A stretch of DNA of 64,000 nt from Dirofilaria immitis (GCA_024305405.1 JAKNDB010000079.1:62001-126000), one strand, 5' to 3'; positions 13,807 to 25,480 are shown, numbered from the stretch's first letter. Numbers and translations: made by a program. Notes: a model not told the origin generated them from the letters alone.

Positions 13807-13894
13807 ATGAGACAAAATTTCAGCAATTTCATTCCAATTCTTTTCTCATTTTTAAATATATTTCATTGGGTATCACAAATTGTCGCTCAAGAAG
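13807..13894 (+). CDS. FN3-MAM gene exon 1: signal peptide
   Basis: ATG followed by 29 codons plus one base (phase 1) up to the donor G|GTATCA. The peptide starts MRQNFSNFIPILFSFLNIF and ends VSQIVAQE, a hydrophobic signal sequence with likely cleavage near IVA. The next exon is an FN3 domain, so the mature protein begins almost directly with FN3-1. Confidence 0.75.
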
Positions 13895-16800
13895 GTATCA
13901 TTCGCTTTAATTTTCAAATTTCAATAAATATTTTTGATTTTTTCGAAAAAATTTTCCTATTTCTTTAGTTTTTTTAAATTTTTAATAAATTTCTCTTCCA
14001 TAAAATAGCGAAATTTATTGATATTAGAAATTTTGAAAAAAATCATAACAGATGATATCATTTCAAAATGATATGGATGGAAATTTATTGTAAAATTATC
14101 AATCACAGATTATGATTCATTTAGAAAAATTAGCAAATAAAATGGAATAAATTAGAAAAAACAATATTACAAGGATAATTTCTTTGAATTGACAAATTTA
14201 TTTAATTCATTAAGAATGGCGAGTTCCGGATATGCCGGAAAATGTCCATTGGAAAACAGATGATGATAGTATAACGATATGGTGGGATCCACCACCAACA
14301 GTTGATGAAATTTTAGTGCGCGGTTATACGATATCATACGGTATCGGTACGCCAAATCGACGTGTAATTATCGAAGGAGCTAATACCAATGCATTTACAA
14401 TTAATAAACTTAGTTAGCAAATCAAATTAAAATTTGTTTTTTTCTTTCTTTCAATGTTTGATATTTATTTACAAATATCAATCCATTTGAAAATAACAAA
14501 AATATAAATTTGATATTTTTAATCGAAAATTGTTTAATACAATGATTGGATACTTTTTCAATCAAATTCAAATATTTAGATTTTCCAATCATTTTATATT
14601 ATATTACTGAAATTTAATTTCCATCCCCAATTTTTTGTTCAGAATCCAATACAACATACGTTTTTGCATTAACTGCATATAATGAAGCAGATGGTGAAGA
14701 TTCTGAAAAAGTATTTTTACTGCTACTACTGAAATTGGAAAAGGTTCAGGTAAAAGAATAAAAATTTGAAAATAGATTTTCGAATAAATATTTTAATTAA
14801 AATCAAGAAAATATTTAAATTTAAAAAGTCGAGAAAAATTCCAGAAAATTCCGGTGCATAAATTTATGAGTGGGTAATGATCTTGATTTTTAAATATAAA
14901 TATTAATATATATAAATCGATAAATTATCAAATACATGTACTAATTTGGCAAGTTGAAAGGTATATATATATATGTATTATTAAACTTAAAAATTATATA
15001 TGCAATATCAAATTTTATATACAATACTAATTTGATATGAATGATTTATCAAAATAAATGTTATTTAAATGTCAGAAGATGCTACATTTCTTTTTATCCG
15101 TTCATTTAAATCAAAGATTACTTTAATTTTAATTAATAAAAGCAACATTTCAAGCAAATTATTTTAATTCAAATTATTATTAATTACCCAATTCTATATT
15201 TCATGATAATATAGCAAAAAATAATTGTGCCATAAAATAATGTTTTAGATTATTTTGCATTCATAAACGAGAGAAAATTTTATAGCTACAATTTTCCTTT
15301 AGGAAAAATTAGATCAAACTAAGAATTGAAATTTTAATAAAAATTTTTAAACAAATTTCAGATGACCAATTGGTCCATTTGCAAGCACCAACAAATCTCG
15401 AAGTAAAACTATCTCATCAAATGAAATTACAATACAATGGGTAGATCCAAATGTTGATATTTATTATGATCATCCCTCTGAAAGCATCAAATCAATGTTT
15501 CAAAAACGAAAATATGTGATACAGTATGTATAATTAGAATGTCTTTTCAAATAGAATTTTTCAAACTATTTTATATTATTTATAAAAGTTAAATTAATCG
15601 TTTAATTATTGCAGGAATTAATAGCATCTGTTAATCATATCCATAGTGCAGCAAACAATTATTCATTTTTAATTCTTTTTATTAATTATTTTATAAAATC
15701 TTTTCATCTATTATTTTAATTTTCATCCTTTTCGTCTATTATTTTATACAGTATGCACCGTACTGTATCGGTATCGTATGATGCACTAATCGCTAAATTT
15801 GGAAAAAGTATTATCAGCAATACTACATATGTACAAGGTACTGTATTTCTTGGCATAATATCCATAATTCTGTGTTTATACCATATGATAAACGTTTCAG
15901 ATACGGTGAATATAAATCGTTAAATTTGGAAAAAATAACATCAACGGTACCATATGTGCTTCGTAATAATTTACAACCATCAACAGAATATGAAATTATC
16001 GTAAAAGTAATTATGCCAAATGGGATTGAATCAGCTTGGAGTAATCGAGAAGTTATTCGAACATCATCAAACGGTATGTAATTTAGTAAACATCAAAATT
16101 TTAAAATTTCAAACAGTTTTTTGATTACTGGGCATTTTTTATAAAAATTCATATTTAAGTGACATTAATAAAAGGATCAAAGCTATTTGAACTTCGATTC
16201 GATTTCGAAAAATCAGAAAGATGTTTCTTCTATTCCGATCAATCAGCACCACTCCAATGGGAAATGATTGAAACGAATAATAAATTAAAGGTTCGACGAG
16301 GTAAATATCCATTGAACTTATAATTAAATAAATGAAGTCTGAAATTAAATCAAAATGATGTTTCTAAATTATGTTAATATAGCAAACATCAGAACTAAAA
16401 TAAAAATAAAATTGTGAATACTTTAATAAAATTAAATTTTATTGGAATAAATGTATTTTAAAGTTGAATTGTTACATTTTTTCGAAGAATATTCTGATAA
16501 ATATTACTAACCCAAATAGAAAACAAATAAAATATTTTCTGAACTAAATGATAAGAATGATTAATGATAAGAAGGAATTTTTGGCTATATCTAATCATTT
16601 CAGATTAACAAAATATGATTATTAAAATATACAATATTTAACATTTATTTAGAATTTCAAATTCTATAGTTCTGTAGTTTTAAATAATTCGAAATTCCTG
16701 CAGCAAAGCATTTCGCAAGTTTACAATCAAGAATAGTGGATGGAAATTACGGCCAATTAATATCAACACCAATCATTCTTAATGATAATAATTATTGTCT

Positions 16801-17749
16801 TAGCATGTGGATTTATATAAGGCAATTCAGCAAAGGTTGGTATTATCTTATATATCTCGAACTAATAAAATATTTTAAAAATTTCAGAATAATCAAATAT
16901 TTCAAATTCGTTTAAAAATGGATTCAAAAATTTTTATTAATTAAATCAAATGTACATTTATATATTTAAGCAATGAAACATAACTGAATAGTACATCTTA
17001 CAGTAATCAGTTCTTTTTTCAAATGATAAAATTATACTAAAATTTAAAATTATTTCTTAGTTTCGAAACAAAATCGAATTTCACAAAATCTAAAAATTTA
17101 AAAGTAGGCTTTTTAGAAATTTAGCGAATACGGTATTAAAAACTTAATTGAGGGAAAAATACCGTATTAATTTAAGACAGTACTTTTAGGCATATTTACT
17201 GTTGGATTATTGCGTAAATTAAAGGATTACAATTATGAAAATAGTTTATACGTTGGTAAATTAGAAGAAATACCAAATGAACAATGGCGTCATCTACTTT
17301 TGAATTTTATTAATTCGCATGATCAATTTCAGGTTTATTATTCATCATGCAAATTATTAATCAAAATTTTACTTTTATTAATGACTTCTAAATTATGCAA
17401 ATCATTCCAAGCAAATTCTTTCTTTTTAAAATTTTCAAAATTTTTGATTCTTAAATTTCTTATTGCATTTTTATTGCATTTTTAAATTTTAATAATAAGA
17501 ATGACAAAATTTTAAAAAATCACAAAAAATATTTATTAAATTTCAGATTTGAATAATACCAACTAGCTGTCAAAATTTTCGAATTACATTTTTGGCATAT
17601 GTTGATTTTATTTTTAGATAACATTTCATGTTGAAAAAGAAGATGGTAATCAATTTTGGTTAGCCTTAGATGATATTACTGTACATTCCGGAAAATGCAA
17701 GCCTGATCCAAATGCAATTTTACGGTATAATCAACAATCAGCATGTTAG
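13807..17749 (+). CDS. Secreted FN3-FN3-MAM protein, nine exons (possibly the long N-terminus of the collagen XV/XVIII-like gene)
   Basis: Nine exons joined by in-phase GT...AG introns give about 420 residues once two single-base gaps are allowed for. Order: signal peptide (residues 1 to about 28, ending VSQIVA), FN3 domain 1 (about 35-128), FN3 domain 2 (about 132-240), MAM domain (about 243-405), short tail and TAG. FN3-1 has ITIWWDPPP and ILVRGYTISYGIGTP, close to the DCC/neogenin (UNC-40) motif ILVRGY-I-YG-GSP. FN3-2 has YKSLNLEK and LQPSTEYEIIVKV, like the next DCC FN3. MAM hallmarks are FDFEKSERCFFYSD, NYCLSMW, QWRHL and FWLALDDITVHSGKC. It would act outside the cell, probably in adhesion or guidance. 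An AATAAA at 17818 supports a separate gene. Alternatively the last exon splices at 17744 in phase 1 to the TSPN exon at 40524. Confidence 0.75.
14215..14412 (+). CDS. FN3-MAM gene exon 2: first part of FN3 domain 1 (DCC-like)
   Basis: The acceptor is TTAAG at 14214, or the alternative GCGAG at 14223; both keep the phase and differ by three codons. The exon encodes WRVPDMPENVHWK, then DSITIWWDPPPTVDE and ILVRGYTISYGIGTP, ending at KL with donor A|GTTAGC (phase 1). The ATG at 14232 is an internal Met, not the start. Confidence 0.8.
14643..14749 (+). CDS. FN3-MAM gene exon 3: second part of FN3 domain 1, with a one-base frame break
   Basis: After the acceptor TTGTTCAG it encodes SNTTYVFALTAYNEADGEDS, a typical FN3 F/G strand pair. 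At the T run 14713-14717 the frame slips by one. Before it the reading is SEKVF; after it the sensible reading is TATTEIGKGS up to donor G|GTAAAA. Without a slip the frame reads LLLLLKLEK, which is not FN3-like. One missing T explains both halves and keeps phase 1. Confidence 0.75.
15362..15523 (+). CDS. FN3-MAM gene exon 4: first part of FN3 domain 2, with a one-base frame break
   Basis: It follows the acceptor ATTTCAG and starts DDQLVHLQAPTNLEVK. The frame slips at the A run 15404-15407, after which it reads TISSNEITIQWVDPNVD, the expected A/B strand pair with the core Trp. It ends at YVIQ (phase 2) before the donor GTATGT. Read straight through, the frame hits TAG at the IQW position. As in exon 3, one missing base in a homopolymer restores the domain. 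Confidence 0.75.
15752..15837 (+). pseudogene. Degenerate tandem copy of FN3 exon 5 inside intron 4
   Basis: The stretch AATCGCTAAATTTGGAAAAA at 15788 repeats AATCGTTAAATTTGGAAAAA at 15915, 127 bp downstream, and similarity continues through TCA-C--TAC-ATATG. In the matching frame it reads SLNLEKVLSAILHMYK against SLNLEKITSTVPYVLR in exon 5, with a TAA just upstream. It has an acceptor-like TTATACAG and a donor-like AG|GTACTG, but neither choice gives phase 2 in and phase 2 out. I read it as a worn exon duplicate; a rare alternative exon cannot be excluded. Confidence 0.55.
15901..16073 (+). CDS. FN3-MAM gene exon 5: second part of FN3 domain 2
   Basis: The acceptor ACGTTTCAG joins CA|A to give YVIQ-YGEYKSLNLEK. 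It continues with LRNNLQPSTEYEIIVKV, ESAWSNREVIRTSSN and ends at donor G|GTATGT in phase 1. The motif L-P-TEYE--V-V and the closing W-S-----RT are standard FN3, and the order matches the DCC FN3 that follows the RGYTISYG domain. Confidence 0.85.
16175..16300 (+). CDS. FN3-MAM gene exon 6: start of MAM domain
   Basis: Starts after AATAAAAG in phase 1, so the MAM module begins at a phase-1 boundary. It encodes LFELRFDFEKSERCFFYSD, then LQWEM, matching the MAM opening of an acidic FDFE followed by the first Cys and a conserved Trp. It ends G|GTAAAT, phase 1. Confidence 0.8.
16704..16835 (+). CDS. FN3-MAM gene exon 7: middle of MAM domain
   Basis: The acceptor is CCTGCAG. It encodes HFASLQSRIVDGNYGQLIST and LNDNNYCLSMWIYI. 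The A-L-SP-/L-ST block followed by YCL-MW-Y is characteristic of MAM. Donor G|GTTGGT, phase 1. Confidence 0.8.
17190..17332 (+). CDS. FN3-MAM gene exon 8: MAM domain
   Basis: The acceptor is TACTTTTAG. It encodes IFTVGLLRKLKDYNYENS, then NEQWRHLLLNFI and FQ, corresponding to the MAM strands G-L-V and W----W. Ends in phase 0 before GTTTATT. Confidence 0.75.
17618..17749 (+). CDS. FN3-MAM gene exon 9: end of MAM domain and stop, or alternative splice
   Basis: The acceptor is TTTTTAG. It encodes ITFHVEKEDGNQFWLALDDI followed by TVHSGKCKPDP, the signature MAM ending (-ALDDI---G-C). The frame then reads to SAC and TAG at 17747-17749. The bases GCA T|GTTAGT form an acceptable donor at 17744, overlapping the stop. 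Used, it would give phase 1 and fit the acceptor at 40524. Confidence 0.75.
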   Translation: MTFHVEKEDGNQFWLALDDITVHSGKCKPDPNAILRYNQQSAC

Positions 17750-17817
17750 TTTAAAATTTTTCAACATTATGCATTATCTTTTTGTTTAAAATTAGCTGTT
17801 TGAGTTAATTAGTTCAC

Positions 17818-17823
17818 AATAAA
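17818..17823 (+). terminator. Candidate polyadenylation signal of the FN3-MAM gene
   Basis: AATAAA lies 69 bases after the TAG at 17747. The spacing is right, but AATAAA is common by chance in DNA this AT-rich, so it is only modest support for the gene ending here. Confidence 0.35.
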
Positions 17824-20583
17824 AATCATTTATGATGATTTCAAAGTTTATTTATTTATCGATAAGATGATGTCTTGTTGAATAGTAATATTTGATTAAT
17901 GATTTTGCTCATTTTAAATATTATTTTAATTAATTTTAAAATCATTGTTTTTGTTTGAATTAACTCTCGAATTAATCAATTTCAAATAAAAATCAATTTA
18001 TTGATTTTTATTGAAAATGATTTGAAAGTTTCCTTTAATCATAGATTGAATGAGACAATGAACTGATTAATGATATTTGAAGTTAATTAATTTTAATCAA
18101 TTTGGATGACATTTAATCAATTTTCAATTACAACACAAAATTTTATAACTTTTTTGAAAACAATTTTGTTTATTTTAATTAAACATAATGTTAATTATTA
18201 TTAACATTCATTTGCTAAAAATTATTTATTAAATTAGTTTTTACATTTATCGAATGTTATTTATCAAATCAACAAATTATGCTTTGATTTATTCCATTTA
18301 AAAATAAATTTTTGATTAATTTCATTTTCACTGAAGCATAGAAATAGAAATATTTCAAAAAAAAATTATTTGAAAGTCGAGAAAAAGTTAAAAATTTTTT
18401 TCACCGAAAAAATTTTCGATAGGTATCTGTTGTCTAACATTTTAAAATTCGACAAAAGGCTTGAGAGTCTCTTTATTGCATGGGAAAGGTAAAAGAAAAA
18501 ACAGAGAAATAAAATTTAGTAAAAACAAAACTTTTTATTTTTCATTACCATTTTATTATTTATTTAATTTTTAATCATTTCACAAGTAAAAATAATATTA
18601 ACTTTTTATGGATAAAATTTTGGGACAAAAATTTTACTAACAATTTATTAATTTTTATTAGTTAAATTTAAATTCAATAATCTTCCCATTATTTTTTTAA
18701 ATAAATTTTATTTGAAACAAAAACTATTCATATTGTTAGTATGTTTTTAAACAAATTTCTATTCAATGAAAACAGAATTATTTTCTGAGACTTCAAAACA
18801 AAGAAAAAAGTTTCAAAGTTTTATTCATTGTATTGGAAAAGAAAAGCAAAGAAAAGTAAATTTTAAAAGTAATATTTAAAAGTTTATTTTATATATTAGA
18901 TTTAATATACTATATTGAATTAAATAATTCAATAATTTGTTTAGATGATAGATATATTGCTTGAATAATACGTTTGAATTAAAAGCCTTTTTCCATCAAA
19001 TTTACATAGAATAATTATTTCTTTTACAAGAAAAATGTGAAATAATTTAAAGTTTTGAAGTTTCTTTTTTTCGATTCAAAAAATAATTGGAATATTCATA
19101 AACGATAAAAGAGAGAAATGAAAGATAAAGCCAAGCATTTCATAAATTATTCCGTTTTCCGTAATTATCCTTCATTTGATATATGTTAATAATATCTTGG
19201 CCTAATAAATGAATAAATTCAGCCAGATGAAAAGCTTTCAGCACTTTGATGATAAATGAAGCGAAAATTTGCATGTTTAAATTTAATTATCCTCTTTAAT
19301 ATAATATAATTCAATTTGTTTTCTATTTTAATCTTCCAATAATCTAATATATTAAGTCCCGATATTAATGATTAATTTTAAACCAATATAATATAATGCA
19401 TATTATTAAATCTAGAATTATTTTATTGACAATTAATAACAATATAATTTTTAATTATTTTTTTAATCGTTAAATAATAATGAATTTAACAATTTAATAG
19501 TTCATCTAATAATATATTACTTGACTAATATTTTGATATATGCTAAAAGAAATATAAATATTTTAACTCAAAACTAATTTAGGCTAACATTGATATATTT
19601 TTGACCTTGAACTCGTTTCAGGTTAATTAATGTAGAATGATAATTGCTGCGAATAATTTTTTTTAATTCAAAATTAATTTAATCTGACTCTATCATATTT
19701 TATCCTATAACTAATTGGGGCTAATTCATCTAACTCATATGAAATGATAATCATTGTCAAATAATATTTAACTTTTATCGTTATCATTTCTTTTTCCTTA
19801 TCATTTTCTTTTTGCACACAAATAATTAGGTATAATGCTAATTTTTCAATCCACAAATTTATTTCAAAATATTTAAATTTTACTTCGTTTACTTATTTTT
19901 GATATAATTTTACATCAATAACTTGAATCAATTATATCTATAATCAATAACTTTAAAATTTTAATATTTTCCGTTTACGGTAACCTTTTTAAAAATGGTT
20001 TATGCACGGGAATTTTGAGAATAAAATAATTTTATAAAAAAATTATTCTGAAATTTATTTATTACTTATTACAGTAACCTTTTCATTTTAATTTTGAATT
20101 TTTTCATAATTTCCTTTTTATTTAGTTTTATTATAATTTCTAGTATTAATGATCTACATCTTTAAATGATGACTAAATTTACATTTTAATGATTACAGTA
20201 ATCTTTTTATTCAATTTCGATTTTCCTCTAATTTCGATCTCATTTTATTTTTATTATAATTTGTAACGCTAATAACTTATTGTTTTAATAAAATCAAATA
20301 TACCTATAAAATTCTTCTCTTTTTAAATCCATCTCTTTTGAAAAAGTTTAAATTCGAATATTTGAAAAAATTATTTTCAAAAAAGAAATAATTCTAAATA
20401 AAATTTTGATAAGTAATCAGAGAATTTCGGCAGAATTTAGATGAAAAATGAAGTGCATAAACGTAAAATTATAATAATTTGCATAATAAAATAATTTTTC
20501 ATGAATTTATATTCTTTGAATTGGAATATTTGAATTGGATTTTCTAATTTTTAATATCCATTTTATGCGTTCTTTCTTTTTAA

Positions 20584-20660
20584 CATGCAAAAAAATGCAT
20601 GCATGTATAAATAATTTGCATGCATGCATAATCAATGCATGCATGCTTTTTATGCATAAT
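20584..20660. repeat. Cluster of ATGCAT/GCATGC palindromes
   Basis: Within about 75 bp the self-complementary words ATGCATGCAT, TGCATGCATGCA and ATGCATGCATGC occur in three groups, with single TGCAT words on either side. The stretch can fold on itself in many registers. No coding role is evident. Confidence 0.7.
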
Positions 20661-20801
20661 CATATCCTAAAAGCATAACTATTTACATAATTTTTTCTTC
20701 TTTTCTTTGCTTTTTATGCATTTTTTCAAAATGTAAAAGCAAGAAAAGAAGATACCATAATTCCATAAGTAGCAATTTTCATCCTAAAATTTTCCTATCA
20801 A

Positions 20802-20873
20802 AATAGAACTTATCAATCAACCATCAAAATAACTGGAATAGAACTTATCAATCAACCATCAAATAATCCTATT
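20802..20873. repeat. 35-bp direct repeat, two copies
   Basis: AATAGAACTTATCAATCAAC followed by CATCAAA occurs at 20802 and again 35 bp later, nearly identical. It is a young local duplication. Confidence 0.7.
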
Positions 20874-23800
20874 CATTTCATCCATTTCGTTTTCCATCAG
20901 CCTATTTTATTTTGATCTCGAAAAAGCTAATTTATAATTTAATTGTTTTGCTTTTGCTTTATCAAAAAAAGACGAAAAAATTCAAAAATTTTTCACAGAA
21001 TAAATTGAAATTATTTCGTATATAAATTTAATTAAAATTAAAAATTTAAACAAAATTGAAGAAAAAATTTGTTTTTTTCGAAATTTTTTCATTTTCGGTA
21101 TCCAACAGCTAGAAATCATATTGCATATTTACGAGAATGTCGAGAAATAAAAAGTATGCATTTTGTTTTTTCTCTTCTGAAATTTCATCAAAATAAATTA
21201 ATTAATAATTATTATAATTTTCTAGGAATCGATAATATTTTGCTTTTTAATATATAATTAAATCGATTAATTTTTATTGCATTTTTCCTTCATTTTTTTA
21301 GAATCCATTTTTATTAATTTTTAAAAAACTTATGAAATTAATTTTGAAAAACAGAATAGAAATTTATGAATTAAATAACCATAAATGAATTCGGATTGCA
21401 TATTGGAAATGAGTATTAGAAATACAATTATAATTGCATTAATGATATGGTAAATATCTCTTATCAGCTGTGTAGCAAAGTAACATTATATTATATATAA
21501 GAAATATGTGAAGCGTAATCTTTGAACTATTATAATTTTATATATTTTCAATTTTTATATATAATTTTACGTATTTTGTAATTCCATCCCTTAAACTATT
21601 CAATTTGTTTAATTAAATTATTGGCTGTTCAAGTTGCTATCGTTGCAAAATATGCAAGTTAAAAATTGGATCATAATTTTCAGACAATGAAATTAATTAA
21701 TAATTTGCATTATCAATTAGAGTTTTAATTACCATCACTTATCAAATCAAACATCTTATCATTTTGATCTATTTGCAAATTAAGGAACTTTTAACAAGAA
21801 TTTAGAAATTATATAGAAAATAACTGATAATGCAAATTATTAAAACTCTAATTGACCCGAAAATGAAAATTTTAAATATTTAAACTAAATAATATTAAAA
21901 ATTTTTTAATTTAACAATTTTTGAAGTTTCTAATTCAGGAGAAAAGAAAGATGTTCAATATTTTAAGAGCTGCCATCTCGGCAACTTTTTGATAAATTAC
22001 CATGCTGGGCCATTTTTCTTATAACTCTTAAATATAATATTTCAAAAATAAATCAATATAAATTAAAAAATATATGATAATCCAGTATTTTATTAAAAAT
22101 TAAAAATAAAAGTTAAAAAATTATTATAATGAGTGCTAAAAAAATAAAAATTCTCTTTGAAATAATTAACAATGATTGTAAGAAATCAAAAATATTTTCA
22201 AAAAATTTTAATATTAATTTATCAAGAAATTAAATAATTTTAAAAGTCCATAAAAACCATTATATGTATATACGGAGATGATATGTTTCGGCACTTAAAT
22301 TAATTAAACATTTGTGAAATTAATTAATGTAATTTATTAAATTCTTATTTGAAGTAAAATAAAACTTTCATTAATTATCAAATTTCTTTTACTTATTTCA
22401 TCGAATTTTTTTATTATGCGAAAAACACAATTGGAAAAAGATGAAAACATTCTTATTTGATAAATTAATTTTGAAAATTTTATGAAAATTTATACATAAG
22501 GAAATATGCATTTCACATGGAAATTATATTTAGTAATTTCCTTTTTATTGTCATCACAATTTGGGCAGACAATAAAGAAAAACAAATAAATAATAATAAA
22601 AGAAATATATACAATTATATGTTAATCAATGAAGGGTCATGGGAAAAGGTCACAAAAATTTTGCGAAATATTCTATTAATAATGTGGTAAAAAGAAATAG
22701 ACGTATAAGAAGAACCCGTTAAATCGAAATTATTACTAATATAAATACATAAATAATTCAATTATTACGAAAGTAAGCAATTTGAACGGTGAATCACAGA
22801 ATTATATTGCGTATCTTTTATCATATCATCTGTGCAAACAAATGATAATGCAATTATAAGAAAATAATAAGTGTAGATATATCTATTTCTGTTATTTTAT
22901 CTTTCTAAGTGAACAAACTTGGATGTAGAGCTACGTAATCATGTTTAGATATCTCTCGCAATAATATAAATTTTCATAACTTTTCAAAGTGATGTTACCG
23001 ATCAATAATGCGAAAATTTCCCGAAACTCTACGCATAAATATGATGATATGTAAAGTAGAAATATATTAAAATATTTATTTTAATATTATCAGCGAATGT
23101 TATAATTCATATCGAAATATTATCATTTAATAGCTTAGCTAAAATTATGAATTTCAACTTTTTAAATTTATTTGCAGTTTCGTAAATATATATATATATT
23201 TCGATGGATATATCATCCACCAATAGAAAAATTTCTTGATCTACATAAAAATAAAAATGAAAAAATAAATTGAAATATATTTGAGAAAAGTATAAGTGTA
23301 AGTAATTAAATTAAATTTTGATAGATAAGTTAAATTTTGTTAAACAAGTTTTTTATTGATAATATTTTATCAGTTTTATACAATAATTGAATATAATTGT
23401 ATATAATTAAAATGTTAACAAATATAGCATCATTTATTAAACCAATTTCTCAAAATATTTCTCGAAATATCCAAATTAAAATTCATTTTGTTTTAATAAG
23501 AGTGAAATTTTTAAAGTTAGAAGTAAAACAAACAAATTGAATTATCAATAGAATTGTAATTCCAAAAAAATTTAATCAAAAATTTTCCAATTCTAAAATT
23601 TTATTAATATCTTTTTTTTTCAAATATTCTTTTGCTTGCTTAGAAATGGCATTAAAACATTAAATATATAATGTTCAATAATTTTTAATGCTTAAATAAA
23701 TCAGCATTGATAATAAATTAGAATATCAAACGTGTAATTACTGATGTAATTTCATTATATTTTAAAAACGTATGGTTATTGATGTAATTTCTTTTATATG

Positions 23801-24589
23801 TAAATTCATTTACTAGAACAGATATATATTTGTAACTTAAAATGCAAAGGAAATAAATAAGAAATCAAAATAAATTATTAATCAATTTCATCATTGAATT
23901 CTATAATCGCTCTTATAAAATATTTTCCGCTGATAACAATATAAAAATAATGTTAATAATAATAACAGCTGTGATAACATATTAATGATATTGAATCGAT
24001 TTATTAAAAATAATATTTAATTTTGGGCGAGAAAAGAAGACATTTGATAAGATGATAAAGTTAGACAGCCATGATATTTTACTAATCGGCGCAATTAATT
24101 ATCAACATTTACAAAAATTTTAATTCCAACAAATATATGTATTCTCTACAATTACCTGTTGTTAAGTCATTTTCCGCTATGATTATCACTTGTTAATCAT
24201 TTTGATATTAATAATCATAATAATGTTAGTTAAAAGTTAACCATTTTCTGATGATAGTAATATTTATGATAATGATGATAGTTGATAAATTTTAACTATA
24301 AACAAAAAAGAGGAGGAGAAATTTGATAAGATGAAAAATATGTATAGCTTGCGATGCCTGCGTTTATCAGTTGATAAAATTAATTGTTAAATTTTACTCA
24401 TTTCAATTACATCCACATATATACACACACATATATACAAACATATATACACACATATATATATCTATCTAAACCCATCTGTATAATCTATACGAAAATT
24501 TTAAAATGTACAAATTAATTTTCATTTGTTCATACGAGTTTTATTACGGGTTTTGTCAGATGGTATGAATCGAAACGATCCTTTTTTTC

Positions 24590-24616
24590 TTCTCTCTCTC
24601 TCTCTCTCTCTCTCTC
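24590..24616. repeat. (TC)n microsatellite
   Basis: A pure TC run within a pyrimidine-rich stretch that continues as mixed C/T on both sides. Confidence 0.85.
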
Positions 24617-24699
24617 CATGACTTTACCTTTTCGTTTCACCCTTCTTTTTCTTTTTTCAACAACCTTTTTATAATACAATTTCTGCTACAAGCACCGTT

Positions 24700-24772
24700 A
24701 TTATCATTATCATCATCAACATCATCATTATCATCATTATCATCATCATCATCGTCACCATCATCATCATCA
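24700..24772. repeat. (ATC)n/(ATT)n microsatellite
   Basis: An impure triplet run of CAT, CATCAT, ATT and CAC units, similar to the one at 8478. Confidence 0.8.
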
Positions 24773-24846
24773 TACTACCTATCTTTCCTTTTTACCTTCC
24801 TCTTAACCTTTTTTTCAGCATTTTTTTGCGACAAAATTACGTAATA

Positions 24847-25480
24847 AATATATATATATATATATCTTTGTCGCTAGTATTGTTATTATGTGAAGTAATA
24901 TATGTTTCTGTTACGATTAATAAATAGCATGTATCTATCTATATATCTATTGTATATAAAAATATTTAATTATTCCTTCCTATAATTATCATATATGATA
25001 ATATTTATTTATCATTATTAATTATGCGTGATGATATATATTTACCTGGTATATACGTGATAATATTTACTTGTTATTGTTGTCATATATATATGCATTG
25101 ATACATGATACATGTACTTAACATTTGTTTTACGTGATAATATGTGTTGATCGTTTATTGTCGTACGTAACGATTGATATATATATTTTTCATCATTATT
25201 AGATATAACATATGCACTGTCTTATTGTTGTATCTAATCGTATTTCATTTTCGTTATTGTTGTGGGTAATAATATATATTTATTATTATTATTATTATAT
25301 GTAATAATATGTAGTTATGCCATTATTAGTTTTCTCATCGTTTCATTCTGCTTTTTATCCTATTATTATATATGATAATATATGGTTGTGGTTATTGTAG
25401 CAGGAAATACTGTATTTATTGCTATTGTTATATGTAATAATATGAACTTTCTTAATTATTATTAACAGTTAATTATAAAA
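24847..25480. repeat. TA-rich array with ATATATGATAATAT motifs
   Basis: Begins with a pure (AT)n run to about 24866. The word TATATATGATAATAT(T/G) or ATGTAATAATATG then recurs every 50-80 bp, with TTATTATT and CATTATTA between. This is an old degenerate array with no coding potential. Confidence 0.55.

Noticed and set aside
14167..14355. 62-codon minus-strand ORF
   Set aside because: Antisense shadow of FN3 exon 2, which has a clear domain match and splice sites.
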